Assembly: GCA_902567855.1 (NCBI GenBank)
Contig: CACFOQ010000003.1
Coordinates: 1-64,000 of the forward strand
Direction: 5' to 3'
From: an uncultured Alphaproteobacteria bacterium
Lineage (GTDB): Bacteria; Pseudomonadota; Alphaproteobacteria; HIMB59; GCA-002718135
DNA length: 64,000 nt
Part shown: in pieces, positions 1 through 8,887 of the stretch
Layout: the number at the start of each line of letters is the position of its first letter
How positions within the stretch are numbered: position 1 is the first letter of the stretch
Made by a program: the position numbers and the translations under genes
Notes under the pieces: generated by a model
Seen by the model: only the letters and a program-made list of their open reading frames with translations
The model's database searches: none
Told to the model about the DNA's origin: nothing

Positions 1-4
1 ACTA

Positions 5-150
5 ACCCGTGCCAAAGTTTTTCTTTTAATTTCAATAACTTTTTCTTAACGGCACGGATAGAACACCCTTATTCTATTTAATTTCACTTTAACGTATAGG
101 AAAAAACAAAATCAAATTCAAATGGGGTGTTCTCGTGTTCCCCGTGCTGA
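5..150. repeat. Nested inverted repeats downstream of the integrase
   Basis: This 262-base stretch beyond the integrase stop has no gene. It carries three copies of CCGTGC/GCACGG (near 7-12, 52-57 and 142-147). GAACACCC (61-68) pairs perfectly with GGGTGTTC (125-132). The 52-57 copy can fold with either flanking copy. GTGTTC is also directly repeated at about 127 and 135. Such clusters occur as integrase or excisionase binding sites or as hairpins at element ends. The function here is inferred from position only. Confidence 0.45.
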
Positions 151-262
151 GCAATCGGCTGTTAACCGTTTTCTCATTAGGTTGGTAATATCCACATCAA
201 AATATATATGAGGCCAACCCACCAAATAATATTTCCAAGTAACCAACAAATCATAATACCTC

Positions 263-1249
263 CTAACCAAGTTTAGCGACAAGTTTCTCGGGGTTTAATT
301 TTGTGTAAGTGTTTAACAACACCATAGGATTTTTATGTCCTGAGATTAATTGAACCGTAGGAACGTCTAATCCCTTTTCTTCGAACATAATTGTAATTGC
401 ATGACGTCTTAGGTCATGCCAACGTAGGCCTTTTATCTTTGCTCTCTTTAATGCTTGTCGCCACCAAAACTTTAATGAGTGTCTAGTCATTGGAAACATA
501 CGTCCATTAAATTGTCTTGGAAGAGAACATAGAATAGTAAATGCTTTTTGGCTTAACGGTATTGTTCTATCTTCGCCGTTCTTTGTGTCATACAAAGTTA
601 CTAATCTTTTCTTAAAATTAATATGCTCGTATTTAATCTTAAGTAATTCGCCCTGGCGTACTGATGTTTCAATAGAGAATTGGACCATAGGTTTTAAATA
701 AATGTTTTCACTTAACGCACACGCCTCAATCAAACGTGATTGTTCATCATTTTCTAAGACCCTTTTCCTCGGCTTATCTTCCGTTTCTCTCTTCATCATC
801 TTACAAGGGTTATGAGGAATATAAATACCCCAATCATTGATAGCCGTTGAAATAACAACACTAATAAAATTAAAGTCCTTGTTGTATGTTGCTGACTTAA
901 CTTGATCGCAACGTCTATCTCGAAATTCGGCTAAGTGTTTAGTCGAAAATCTAAGTAGGTTTATATCGCTAATAGTATCTTTTAATAATTGGCCTACTCT
1001 ATATTCTTCGTTACGCCATTGTTTCTTAGCTTTATGTTTATTCTCTCGAATATAACGTTTAAACAAATCGCCTAACGTATTCTTACTCGCTTCGCTATAA
1101 TCGGTTGTTAACCCGGTATCTATATTTCGTTCTTGCTGACGTCCCCACTTAGACGCTTCAGCTTTAGATTTAAAAGATTTTGTTAACGTTTTAAAACCTT
1201 GTCGGCGCACAACCGTTTGCCACTTTTTGTGATGCTTTCTAACGTGCAT
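263..1249 (-). CDS. Tyrosine recombinase / phage-type integrase
   Basis: This protein catalyses site-specific recombination between an element and its attachment site. The C-terminal catalytic domain shows the full set: R198 in SVRQGE, a probable K223, H278 and R281 in HDLRR, H305 in SGHK, and nucleophile Y315 in NTYTKL. The N-terminal half resembles the arm-binding plus SAM-like core-binding regions of phage and island integrases. At 328 aa it is near full length for the compact members. The start lies 127 bases from a truncated tRNA-Gly on the same strand, the usual integrase-next-to-tRNA arrangement. Its codons (many CGT/CGC) look less AT-biased than the neighbours, which fits transfer. 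No excisionase or cargo is visible; any element would extend left of base 1. Family call is firm; activity is inferred. Confidence 0.93.
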   Translation of the reverse strand: MHVRKHHKKWQTVVRRQGFKTLTKSFKSKAEASKWGRQQERNIDTGLTTDYSEASKNTLGDLFKRYIRENKHKAKKQWRNEEYRVGQLLKDTISDINLLRFSTKHLAEFRDRRCDQVKSATYNKDFNFISVVISTAINDWGIYIPHNPCKMMKRETEDKPRKRVLENDEQSRLIEACALSENIYLKPMVQFSIETSVRQGELLKIKYEHINFKKRLVTLYDTKNGEDRTIPLSQKAFTILCSLPRQFNGRMFPMTRHSLKFWWRQALKRAKIKGLRWHDLRRHAITIMFEEKGLDVPTVQLISGHKNPMVLLNTYTKLNPEKLVAKLG

Positions 1250-1270
1250 TTCATCTCACTTTCTGAACGT

Positions 1271-1292
1271 GAGAGTGTCGAGAGAGTGTCGA
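1271..1292. repeat. Tandem 11-bp repeat upstream of the integrase
   Basis: GAGAGTGTCGA occurs twice in immediate succession between the integrase start and the tRNA fragment. Short direct repeats between int and the core site are typical arm-type integrase binding sites. A second small inverted repeat (AACAAG/CTTGTT, 1345-1367) lies closer to the tRNA. The repeat itself is plain in the sequence; its role is inferred. Confidence 0.5.
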
Positions 1293-1375
1293 GATTACCT
1301 TTTCACTACCTACTTACTAAACTATTTGGCTTAAACGCTATGCAAACAAGGAATCAAAAATCTTGTTACACGACT

Positions 1376-1412
1376 TTGGCAAGGTTGCGCTCTACCCCTG
1401 AGCTACGCCCGC
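1376..1412 (-). tRNA. tRNA-Gly(GCC), 5' half only (interrupted)
   Basis: On the minus strand the sequence starts with GCGGGCG (acceptor 5' strand), then TA, a D arm GCTC/GAGC, anticodon-stem 5' strand CAACC and loop TTGCCAA with anticodon GCC. That is a textbook bacterial tRNA-Gly up to the end of the anticodon loop. After it the expected GGTTG stem, T arm and CGCCCGC acceptor strand are missing; the following bases do not pair with the 5' half. The break falls where some integrases cross over, and an integrase gene follows immediately. It may be an attachment-site half or a decayed tRNA; as written it cannot fold into a functional tRNA. Confidence 0.7.
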
Positions 1413-1496
1413 TTTAAAAAGAAATAACATTAATAAAATTAATGAAATTTAGTTTAAAAAAACATAATGTTTATTTCAAATTATATATAAACACAA

Positions 1497-2006
1497 ATGC
1501 TTAGTGAAAAAAAATTACTCGATTTAATTGACAAAAAAGGCATAAATTCAAAGGTATATACTCATGAACCATTGTCTACTGTGGAAGAATCAATGAAACA
1601 CAGGGGAGAAATAGAGGGCGCACATTCCAAAAACCTGTTTTTTAAAAATAAAAAAAATGAATTTTTTTTATTTTCTTGCCTAGAAAATACTATTGTAAAT
1701 ATTAAAAAAATTTCAAAATCTCTGTCTCTTGGAAATGTATCTTTTGCAAATGAACATTATTTGTCTTTATATTTAGGTGTAAAACCAGGAGCGGTAACAC
1801 CTTTTGGATTATTAAATGATATTGAAAATAAAGTTGTTTTTTTTTTAGATAGTAATTTTTTTAATTACAAAATTGTAAACTTTCACCCCCTTACCAATAC
1901 ATCTACTATTAGTATGAATATTAATGATTTTATAAATTTTCTTATTGAAAATAAAAAAAAGGTAAATATCTATGATTTTAATAACTATTCTCGTATAGAG
2001 TCTTAA
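1497..2006 (+). CDS. YbaK/ProXp-ala-type aminoacyl-tRNA deacylase
   Basis: This is a free-standing homologue of the prolyl-tRNA synthetase editing domain. The family hydrolyses mischarged tRNA (in the ProXp-ala/PrdX branch, Ala-tRNAPro). Supporting segments are GAHSKNLFFK near residues 41-50, LGVKPGAVTPFGLLND near 92-107 and FHPLTNT near 128-134, in the order typical of PrdX proteins. The length of 169 aa matches single-domain members. It starts at ATG 1497 and ends 10 bases before the thioredoxin gene, so the two may be cotranscribed. Substrate assignment within the YbaK superfamily is by motif resemblance only. Confidence 0.82.
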   Translation: MLSEKKLLDLIDKKGINSKVYTHEPLSTVEESMKHRGEIEGAHSKNLFFKNKKNEFFLFSCLENTIVNIKKISKSLSLGNVSFANEHYLSLYLGVKPGAVTPFGLLNDIENKVVFFLDSNFFNYKIVNFHPLTNTSTISMNINDFINFLIENKKKVNIYDFNNYSRIES

Positions 2007-2016
2007 TATAAACGAT

Positions 2017-2883
2017 ATGAATGAAAATTTAAATATTCTGGAAATTAATGAAGCTGATTTTGATGAAAAAGTCCTTAAAGACTCATCCGTTTCTTTAGTA
2101 TTAGTTGATTTCTGGGCCCCTTGGTGTGGACCTTGCAAACAATTAACTCCTCTTCTAGAAAAAGTAGTTAATAACTCCAGTGGAAAAGTAAAACTAGTAA
2201 AAATAAATATAGATGAAAATCAACAAATCGCTGCCCAATTAAGAATTCAATCAATTCCTGCAGTATTTGCATTTAAAGATGGACAACCGGTAGATGCCTT
2301 TCAAGGTGTTATCCCAGAAAAAAAAATAATTGAGTTTATAGAAAAATCTTTAGGAGAAAAAATTGAAGAAGATCACACTGAGTTTTATAAATCAGTTAAA
2401 AGTTTAATTGCAAATAATGAATATAATGAAGCAAAAAATTTATTAGAAGATTTTATAGCAGAATATCCTAAAGAGTTTGAGAGTTTTGCCCTATACATCA
2501 ACTGCCTTAGTGGACTTGAGCAATTTGATAAGGCTGATGATTTTTATCAATCTTTAAGTGAAGAAGCTTTAGAAAATAATGAGGTTAAAGGAGCCATAAA
2601 GAAACTTTCAATAAAGAAAAAAAATTCTAAAGGTCCCACCCTAGAAGAACTAATAAATAAGTTAAAGAATAATCCTTCAGACATTAATATTATTATGGAT
2701 TTAGCTGATAAATATTTTGCAAGTGATATGATTGATGAAGCTTTTAATCTATTGCTACAGAACTATAAAAATCACAAAGATAAAATTAAAATTAAAATTA
2801 TTGAATTCTTTAGCGCACTAGGAAATGATCACTTAAAAACAATAGAGTATCGTAAAAAGTTTTCTTCCATAATGTTTTCTTGA
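2017..2883 (+). CDS. Thioredoxin-fold protein with TPR tail (CnoX/YbbN-like)
   Basis: The N-terminal thioredoxin domain (about 1-110) contains WCGPC at residues 36-40, followed by the SIPAVFAFKDG segment with the cis-proline. The remaining ~175 residues are helical and TPR-like (for example YNEAKNLLEDFIAEYPKEF), the layout of the chaperedoxin CnoX/YbbN. Family members protect proteins during oxidative stress; both Cys are kept here, so redox activity is plausible. It sits 7 bases upstream of a LON-domain gene, a pair often seen together in alphaproteobacteria. The usual Trm112-like gene that can follow was not found. Confidence 0.88.
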   Translation: MNENLNILEINEADFDEKVLKDSSVSLVLVDFWAPWCGPCKQLTPLLEKVVNNSSGKVKLVKINIDENQQIAAQLRIQSIPAVFAFKDGQPVDAFQGVIPEKKIIEFIEKSLGEKIEEDHTEFYKSVKSLIANNEYNEAKNLLEDFIAEYPKEFESFALYINCLSGLEQFDKADDFYQSLSEEALENNEVKGAIKKLSIKKKNSKGPTLEELINKLKNNPSDINIIMDLADKYFASDMIDEAFNLLLQNYKNHKDKIKIKIIEFFSALGNDHLKTIEYRKKFSSIMFS

Positions 2884-2890
2884 CCTCAAA

Positions 2891-3499
2891 ATGTCTATAA
2901 AATTTGATTTACCAATATTTCCTTTAAGTGGAACAATACTTTTTCCTGAAACTAACCTGCCGCTAAATATATTTGAAAAGCGATATTTAAAAATGGTTGA
3001 TTTTGTATTATCTACTAATAAAAAATTTGGAATGATTCAGCCAAAAGATAGGGGCGGTTTATATAAAATTGGATGTATTGGCAAAATCATATCATATGAA
3101 GAAACTGGTGATGGAAGATATTTAATTAATATTCTGGGCGAACAATATTTCCAAGTCTTGAATGAAAAAAAAACCGAAAATCTTTTTAGAACAGTTGAGG
3201 CAAAAGAGTTTGCACCTGATAAATCAGAAAAAAAAATAACAATAAATGATCAAACTAAACGCTCTCTTATACAAAAATATGTTAATTTCGTTAAGTCTTC
3301 AAAATATGAAGTTGATTTTACTTTTTTAGAAAAAATTGAAACATTGGCTCTAATAAAATTTATTGCTATGGCAGCACCCTTTGGAGCAGCAGAAAAACAA
3401 ATGTTGCTAGAGACATACCATTCTGATGGTTTGGTATCCAAGCTTATCACATTGTTTGATTATTATAGTAGTAGTAATAATAACAAATCTTTAAACTAA
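2891..3499 (+). CDS. LON N-terminal (substrate-binding) domain protein
   Basis: This is a 202-aa stand-alone Lon N-terminal (PUA-like) domain without ATPase or protease parts. The opening LPIFPLSGTILFPETNLPLNIFEKRYLKMVD is the family signature, and the C-terminal helical bundle ends near residue 190. Its biochemical role is not established. It is very close to the thioredoxin/TPR gene (7 bases) and shares its strand, suggesting one transcript. It converges with the ubiH-like gene three bases away, leaving no room for a separate terminator. Confidence 0.87.
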   Translation: MSIKFDLPIFPLSGTILFPETNLPLNIFEKRYLKMVDFVLSTNKKFGMIQPKDRGGLYKIGCIGKIISYEETGDGRYLINILGEQYFQVLNEKKTENLFRTVEAKEFAPDKSEKKITINDQTKRSLIQKYVNFVKSSKYEVDFTFLEKIETLALIKFIAMAAPFGAAEKQMLLETYHSDGLVSKLITLFDYYSSSNNNKSLN

Positions 3500-3501
3500 A
3501 A

Positions 3502-4683
3502 CTAAACTCCCATGGCATATTTGGTAATTTGGTTTTTTATTTTTTTTGTTTTATTTATAAAAAAGAAACCACTTTTTCTAATAAGATTTATTTTTATACT
3601 TTCATCTAAAAAAATAGAATTTAATTTATCGGTGACTTGATAAAGTGAATATGCATGATGATGAGAAAGGTTATGATAATTTTTACAAACAAAATCTATT
3701 CCTAAATCTAAGCCATTCTTTTTAGCATCGGTAATAATTTTTAATAAATTTTTTACATCTCTTACACCTAAATTCCATCCTTGACCTGCAATGGGATGCA
3801 AAGAATGAGCAGAGTCTCCGACATATACTAACCTTTTATCATAAAACTTTGTATTTATATGTGCAGATAAATCAAAAACTTTGGTATCAAAAAAATTAAT
3901 TATTTCTCCAGTATAATCAAAAATTTTTTCTTCTAATATTTCTTTTCTTAAAGTTGGGTTTGTTTTTAAAAGATTTTTAGAAAAACTACTTGGATTGCTC
4001 CAAATTAATGATGAGTTATAAGTATTATTTTTTAATGACTTCATTGGAAGTAAGGCAAGCGGGCCTGATTTTAAAAAAATTTCATATGCTATATTGTTAA
4101 GGTTTTTTTTATGACTAAAATTTGTAACAAAGGCACTATGATTATATTTCTTTTTGAAAGCAGGTGTTCCAAAAATTTCTCTAATAAAACTATTTTTTCC
4201 ATCAGCACTGATTAAAAGCTTAGAAACAATTTTCTTATTACCAGAAAAAACTATTGTATTTTCTTGATTTGTTTCAATTTTTTTAAGTGGGGTATTTTGT
4301 AAAATTCTGAGATTGTGTTTTAATTTTAATAATTTGATTAATTCATATTTAATTTTACTATTTTTAACTACATAACCCAAGTTTCCTAAATTTTTTGAAT
4401 TACTAAAATTTATCTTTCTAGATATATTGCGATCAAAAACTTTAATGGTTTTTATTTTTTCACAGTGTTTATAAATACCTTTCCATATGCCTAATTCTTC
4501 AAAAAATAATTTTGAACCTTCAGCAATAGCAGTTGTTCTAAAATCTTTTTTATTTAAATCTGAAAAAATAATACCCTTATCAATTAACAAAATCCTTAAT
4601 TCAAGGGAACTTAAAGCACAAGCTGTCAAAAGGCCGGTCAAGCCTCCACCTACAATTACTACATCAGTTTTAATTTCTTTCAT
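3502..4683 (-). CDS. UbiH/UbiF/Coq6-family FAD monooxygenase
   Basis: This flavoprotein hydroxylase should act in ubiquinone ring hydroxylation at the inner membrane. It shows the N-terminal dinucleotide fold VVIVGGGLTGLLTA (about 8-21), the mid-protein SADGKNSFIRE motif (about 159-169) and the GDSAHSLHPIAGQGWNLG flavin motif (about 290-307). The length (393 aa) is normal. The exact ring position cannot be read from sequence, so no gene symbol is given. It is transcribed divergently from ftsK, with a 65-base shared upstream gap. Confidence 0.88.
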   Translation of the reverse strand: MKEIKTDVVIVGGGLTGLLTACALSSLELRILLIDKGIIFSDLNKKDFRTTAIAEGSKLFFEELGIWKGIYKHCEKIKTIKVFDRNISRKINFSNSKNLGNLGYVVKNSKIKYELIKLLKLKHNLRILQNTPLKKIETNQENTIVFSGNKKIVSKLLISADGKNSFIREIFGTPAFKKKYNHSAFVTNFSHKKNLNNIAYEIFLKSGPLALLPMKSLKNNTYNSSLIWSNPSSFSKNLLKTNPTLRKEILEEKIFDYTGEIINFFDTKVFDLSAHINTKFYDKRLVYVGDSAHSLHPIAGQGWNLGVRDVKNLLKIITDAKKNGLDLGIDFVCKNYHNLSHHHAYSLYQVTDKLNSIFLDESIKINLIRKSGFFFINKTKKIKNQITKYAMGV

Positions 4684-4748
4684 AATTTCCTTCGAATTAC
4701 CTTAATCTATATATAATACAAATAAATAATATTTACTAAGTTGCTGTA

Positions 4749-6974
4749 ATGCGTCTATTTATAACTGAAAAAATAAAAGCCCTTATTTTTATAATTTTTT
4801 CTATATTTTCTTTTATTTCACTCATATCCTTTAGCCCTAACGATCCTGGAATAAATTTTGTAGGCGATAACGATGAAATAACCAATATGATGGGCATATT
4901 CGGAGCATACTTTGCCAGTATTTTGTATACTTTTTTGGGTTACTCTAGCTACTTACTGCCAGTTTTTTTTATTACTCATGGTTCTATTTCTCTCGCAAGA
5001 AATAAAAGGGGGGTAGTTGCAATAAAATTAATAATTCTCTTGTTTGGAATAATTTTGTTAAATTATAGTATTTATGTTTTAGATAATAGTTTTTCTCTAT
5101 TAAGTATCTTTTTAAATGATGTTTCTAGTTCTTTGTTCGAAGAAATATTTGACTCGAAATTTTTTAGTCAAACAATATCAGTTGTACTAGGATTATTTTC
5201 TATACTTTTAATAATGTATAGCATCAATATAAACTTAAAATATTTTTCAAAATCGAGTAAATTTATCTACAATATAACTATAATAATTGCGCTACCAATA
5301 AAATTAATTTTATTGCCCTTGAAAATATTTAAAAATAAAAAACCAATTGATAATTTAACAATTAATAAAAAAAATAATAAACGAAAGGTCGAGCCAACAA
5401 TTTTAACGGGTTTTAAAAATAAAAAAGTTTTTTCAAAACATAGTGTATCTCAAAAAACTTTTGGTGAATCAAATTATATTTTACCAAATATAAATTTATT
5501 AAAAAAATCAGTTCAACAAAAATTATCTTCAAGGGAATTAGAAAAAATTAATTTAGATCTATCTAGAAAATTAGAATCAACACTAGAAGAATATGGGGTA
5601 GAAGGAAGGATTGTAAACTACAAGTCTGGACCTGTGGTAACTTTGTTTGAGTTTGTGCCAGCGGCAGGTGTTAAAACTAGTAAAATTGTTGGTTTATCTG
5701 AAGATATTGCTAGGGCTATGTCATCAATAAGCACAAGAATAGCGGCTCAGCCAGGGAAAAATAGTGTTGGCATTGAAATTCCTAATCAAAAAAGAGAAGC
5801 GGTTCTCTTAGGCGACCTAATAGATGATCAATACTTTAAGAATAGCGAGGAAGGATTAATTCTGGCTTTAGGAAAAAACATATCTGGTGAAAAAAAATTT
5901 ACAAATTTAGAAAAAATGCCCCACTTACTAATTGCTGGAACAACAGGATCGGGTAAATCTGTAGGTATTAATTCAATGATTATTAGTTTGTTATACAAGT
6001 TTACTCCTAGTGAGTGCAAATTAATTCTTATTGATCCTAAAATGCTTGAGCTCAGTGTATATGAAGATATTCCTCATTTATTGACTCCAGTTGTTACAAA
6101 TCCAAATAAAGCTGTTTATGCTCTTAAGTGGGTAGTTAGAGAAATGGAAACTCGTTATAGATTAATGAGCTCACTAAATGTTAAAAATATAAATTCTTTT
6201 AATCTAAAAATCCTAAAAGCTATCTCTAGTGGCAGAAAACTTTATAGAGAAGCTCAAACAGGAATAGACAAAGAAACGAGAAAGCCAATTATTGAAAAAA
6301 AAGAAATCAGTCTTGAAAAAATGCCATTAATAGTCGTTATAATTGATGAAATGGCTGACCTAATGATGGTTGCAGGCAAAGAAGTTGAAAACCTTGTTCA
6401 AAGATTGGCACAAATGGCAAGGGCATCAGGGATACATATAATAGCTGCTACTCAACGGCCAAGTGTTGATGTAATCACAGGAACAATAAAGGCCAACTTT
6501 CCAAGTCGAATAAGTTTTAGAGTGGCTAGTCGCTTTGACAGTAGAACAATCTTAAATGAAATGGGGGCCGAGCAACTCTTAGGTAGTGGAGATATGTTAT
6601 TCATTGAGAACGGCGCAAGCCTAAATAGAGTACATGGTGGTTTTGTATCTGAAAATGAGATTGAATCTATAGTTGAATATATTAAATCGCAGAAAACAAA
6701 TGAAACCCAGGAAGATATAACTATAGAGAATTATGAAAATGATAAACAAGCGGGCTTAGAACTTGAATTTGCAAATAAAAATGTTGATGAATTGTATGAA
6801 AAAGCAGTAAATCTTGTAATAGATCAACAAAAAGTTTCTACTAGTTTTGTTCAGAGGTACTTACAAATTGGATACAATAGAGCTGCAAGAATTGTAGAAA
6901 AAATGGAAGAAGATGGCATAATAAGTGAACCAAGTAATGCAGGAAAAAGAAATGTGCTTACTAAGAATAAGTAA
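4749..6974 (+). CDS. ftsK: DNA translocase FtsK
   Basis: This membrane-anchored ATPase pumps chromosomal DNA through the closing septum and helps resolve dimers. The N-terminus has about four hydrophobic segments (residues ~10-190), followed by a short linker, the motor domain with Walker A GTTGSGKSV (~397-405) and Walker B VVIIDEMADLM, and the C-terminal winged-helix gamma domain (about 675-741, KVSTSFVQRYLQIGYNRAARI). At 741 aa it is a short-linker form, like other compact alphaproteobacterial FtsKs. Its 3' end overlaps lolA by 23 bases. Confidence 0.97.
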   Translation: MRLFITEKIKALIFIIFSIFSFISLISFSPNDPGINFVGDNDEITNMMGIFGAYFASILYTFLGYSSYLLPVFFITHGSISLARNKRGVVAIKLIILLFGIILLNYSIYVLDNSFSLLSIFLNDVSSSLFEEIFDSKFFSQTISVVLGLFSILLIMYSININLKYFSKSSKFIYNITIIIALPIKLILLPLKIFKNKKPIDNLTINKKNNKRKVEPTILTGFKNKKVFSKHSVSQKTFGESNYILPNINLLKKSVQQKLSSRELEKINLDLSRKLESTLEEYGVEGRIVNYKSGPVVTLFEFVPAAGVKTSKIVGLSEDIARAMSSISTRIAAQPGKNSVGIEIPNQKREAVLLGDLIDDQYFKNSEEGLILALGKNISGEKKFTNLEKMPHLLIAGTTGSGKSVGINSMIISLLYKFTPSECKLILIDPKMLELSVYEDIPHLLTPVVTNPNKAVYALKWVVREMETRYRLMSSLNVKNINSFNLKILKAISSGRKLYREAQTGIDKETRKPIIEKKEISLEKMPLIVVIIDEMADLMMVAGKEVENLVQRLAQMARASGIHIIAATQRPSVDVITGTIKANFPSRISFRVASRFDSRTILNEMGAEQLLGSGDMLFIENGASLNRVHGGFVSENEIESIVEYIKSQKTNETQEDITIENYENDKQAGLELEFANKNVDELYEKAVNLVIDQQKVSTSFVQRYLQIGYNRAARIVEKMEEDGIISEPSNAGKRNVLTKNK

Positions 6975-7563
6975 AAAAAAATTAATTTTTCTCTTACTTT
7001 TTTTGTTTATAGCTTTTTTGCTACCAAATCAAAGTAATGGAAATCAAACTATTCTAAGTTCAAAAATATCAAATTATTTTTTTAAAATTAATAATTTTAC
7101 TTCAAATTTTATTCAAAGTGATTCTGATGGAATTCAAGAAGGAAATATTTATCTTAGCAACAAAGTTAAAAGAATAAAAATTCATTATAACAAACCTTCG
7201 AATATTGTTTTTGTTTTAAAAAACAACAAGGCAATGTATTTCAATGTAGACTTAGAAGAGGTTGAGTATTTTAATACTAAAAATTCTATAGCTGATATTT
7301 TTTTTAAGGTTTTTTATGACGAAGAATTTTTTTATAATTCAACAATTATTGAAAAAAATAATACAATAGAAATAAAAAAAAATATTATTGCAAATGAAGA
7401 AGAAAAGGAAATTCTTATTTTTTTTGAAAAGAATCCACTTATAATAAAACAAATAAAAATTAAGGAAAATGAGGGTTATAGGGTTATGACTTTTGTTGAT
7501 CCAAATTTTAATATTTCATTTAAAAAGAATTTTTTTAGTATTGCTAATCCGTTGCTAAATTAA
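6952..7563 (+). CDS. lolA: Outer-membrane lipoprotein carrier LolA-like
   Basis: This protein is expected to ferry lipoproteins across the periplasm from LolCDE to the outer membrane. It has an N-terminal signal (KKLIFLLLFLFIAFLLP) and then the LolA-type start (ISNYFFKINNFTSNFIQSD.DG...GNIYLSNKVKRIKIHYNKP). The ORF track opens at 6925, but ATG 6952 has AGGA seven bases upstream and yields a sensible signal peptide, so I chose it. The ftsK-lolA order is a common alphaproteobacterial pair. It converges with the winged-helix gene, overlapping by 9 bases. Confidence 0.88.
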   Translation: MCLLRISKKKLIFLLLFLFIAFLLPNQSNGNQTILSSKISNYFFKINNFTSNFIQSDSDGIQEGNIYLSNKVKRIKIHYNKPSNIVFVLKNNKAMYFNVDLEEVEYFNTKNSIADIFFKVFYDEEFFYNSTIIEKNNTIEIKKNIIANEEEKEILIFFEKNPLIIKQIKIKENEGYRVMTFVDPNFNISFKKNFFSIANPLLN

Positions 7564-8163
7564 CTTTTTAATCTTTAAACTATCATTTTTAACAGAAGAT
7601 ATATTAAGCCCACTATCTATAGACAAAAACTTATTTCTAATTCTTGTTAGATGAGAATCTAAAGATTTTGTATCTACAATTTTTTGTAAATTTAAAATTT
7701 TCTCTTGTATGTAATCTTTTTTAATCACTTTATTTTTAAAAAAAATTTTAATTATCTCAAATTCTTTTTCTGTAACATATATTTTTTTTTGATTGTTAGA
7801 ATTAATTAGAAAACTATCTTGTGACAAATGAATATCTTTATATGAGATATTTGTTTCTTGATATTTTTTTGTCAATATTTGAAATGTTGAAATATTTGTT
7901 GGATAAAAAATTACATTATAGATTGAAGGAATTTTATCTTGCAAAGATTTATGAGCAAAGACTTGAGAATTTTGGTTATTTGGATTTTCTAAAATTTTAG
8001 TGAGATTGTTTTTTGATATATCTTTTTGTAAAATTATTAATTTTAAATCATTAAACTCATAAGGTTTTTCCATTTCAATAAAATTAAAATTAAAATTTTT
8101 TTCTAAAAAAATTATTATGTTATCCTTGTTTGTTAAGTTGCTTGCAGAAAAATTAATTTTCAT
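7555..8163 (-). CDS. Winged-helix protein with OmpR/PhoB-type C-terminus
   Basis: The C-terminal ~80 residues read as a PhoB-type DNA-binding domain: VTEKEFEIIKIFF, then DTKSLDSHLTRIRNKF (recognition helix) and a closing hairpin. The N-terminal ~115 residues resemble a degenerate receiver domain; no confident phospho-acceptor aspartate context is visible. The true start is ATG 8163, because the longer track ORF runs inside yggS; it then overlaps yggS by 11 bases. A regulator of this kind often travels with yggS. Target genes are unknown; no sensor kinase is nearby. Confidence 0.72.
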   Translation of the reverse strand: MKINFSASNLTNKDNIIIFLEKNFNFNFIEMEKPYEFNDLKLIILQKDISKNNLTKILENPNNQNSQVFAHKSLQDKIPSIYNVIFYPTNISTFQILTKKYQETNISYKDIHLSQDSFLINSNNQKKIYVTEKEFEIIKIFFKNKVIKKDYIQEKILNLQKIVDTKSLDSHLTRIRNKFLSIDSGLNISSVKNDSLKIKKLI

Positions 8164-8806
8164 AATTTCTATTTCCAAATAATAATGTTCCAATTCTAAT
8201 ATATGAGGCCCCACATTTAAGTCCGTCAATGTAATCATTGCTCATTCCCATGCTAAGATGAATTAAATTATTTCTTTTTGCAATATCATTTAGATTTTTA
8301 AAATAAAACTTAGGATTTTTATCTATAGGGGGTATGCACATCAAGCCAGTAATATTTAATTTTAAATCTTGCTTACAATATTTTATAAAATCATCTGCTG
8401 CTTCTGGCAAAATTCCACTTTTGGTTTTTTCTTTGCCTATATTTACTTGAATAAAAAAAAATTTATTTTTAATTAATTCTATATGTTTACTAAACTCTTT
8501 GGCAAGTTTTTCTCGATCAAGGGTTTGGAATGAGTCAAATATTTTAATAGCGTTTTTAACTTTATTGGTTTGAAGCGGACCTGTTAAATGGAGCTCTAAG
8601 TCTTGAAAGTTGTTTTTTAAATTCAAAAATTTTTTTTCAGCTTCTTGAACTCTGTTTTCACCAAAAATTCTAATTCCGTGATTTAGAGCTATTTTAACAG
8701 ATTCAGCTGAATGATTTTTAGAAACTGCAACCATTTTTATATTTTTAGTACTATATTTGCTTATATTTTCTAATATCTTCTGATAATTTGAGGAATTAAA
8801 GGTCAT
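8153..8806 (-). CDS. yggS: YggS/PROSC-family PLP homeostasis protein
   Basis: This is a small PLP-binding, alanine-racemase-fold barrel protein (family YggS/PLPBP) involved in vitamin B6 homeostasis. Diagnostic segments are MVAVSKNHSAESVK (PLP lysine), GENRVQEAEKK, LHLTGPLQTNKVKNAI, FFIQVNIGKEKTKSG, SMGMSNDYIDGLKCGASYIRIGTLLFG. The length of ~217 aa is standard. The track ORF starts at TTG 8818; ATG 8806, four codons on, is preferred. It is divergent from the porin, and the 150-base gap carries the porin control region. Confidence 0.93.
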   Translation of the reverse strand: MTFNSSNYQKILENISKYSTKNIKMVAVSKNHSAESVKIALNHGIRIFGENRVQEAEKKFLNLKNNFQDLELHLTGPLQTNKVKNAIKIFDSFQTLDREKLAKEFSKHIELIKNKFFFIQVNIGKEKTKSGILPEAADDFIKYCKQDLKLNITGLMCIPPIDKNPKFYFKNLNDIAKRNNLIHLSMGMSNDYIDGLKCGASYIRIGTLLFGNRNYEN

Positions 8807-8887
8807 TTTATGTTGCAAAAATACAACATTTTTTAAAAAAAAACATAAATTTTGTCTTAAAATTCGAAAAAGGTTGAGTTTTTGTGT

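Noticed and set aside
1199-1417. ORF 1199-1417 (+), 72 aa
   Set aside because: Antisense to the integrase start and tRNA fragment, no recognisable domain and no ribosome site.
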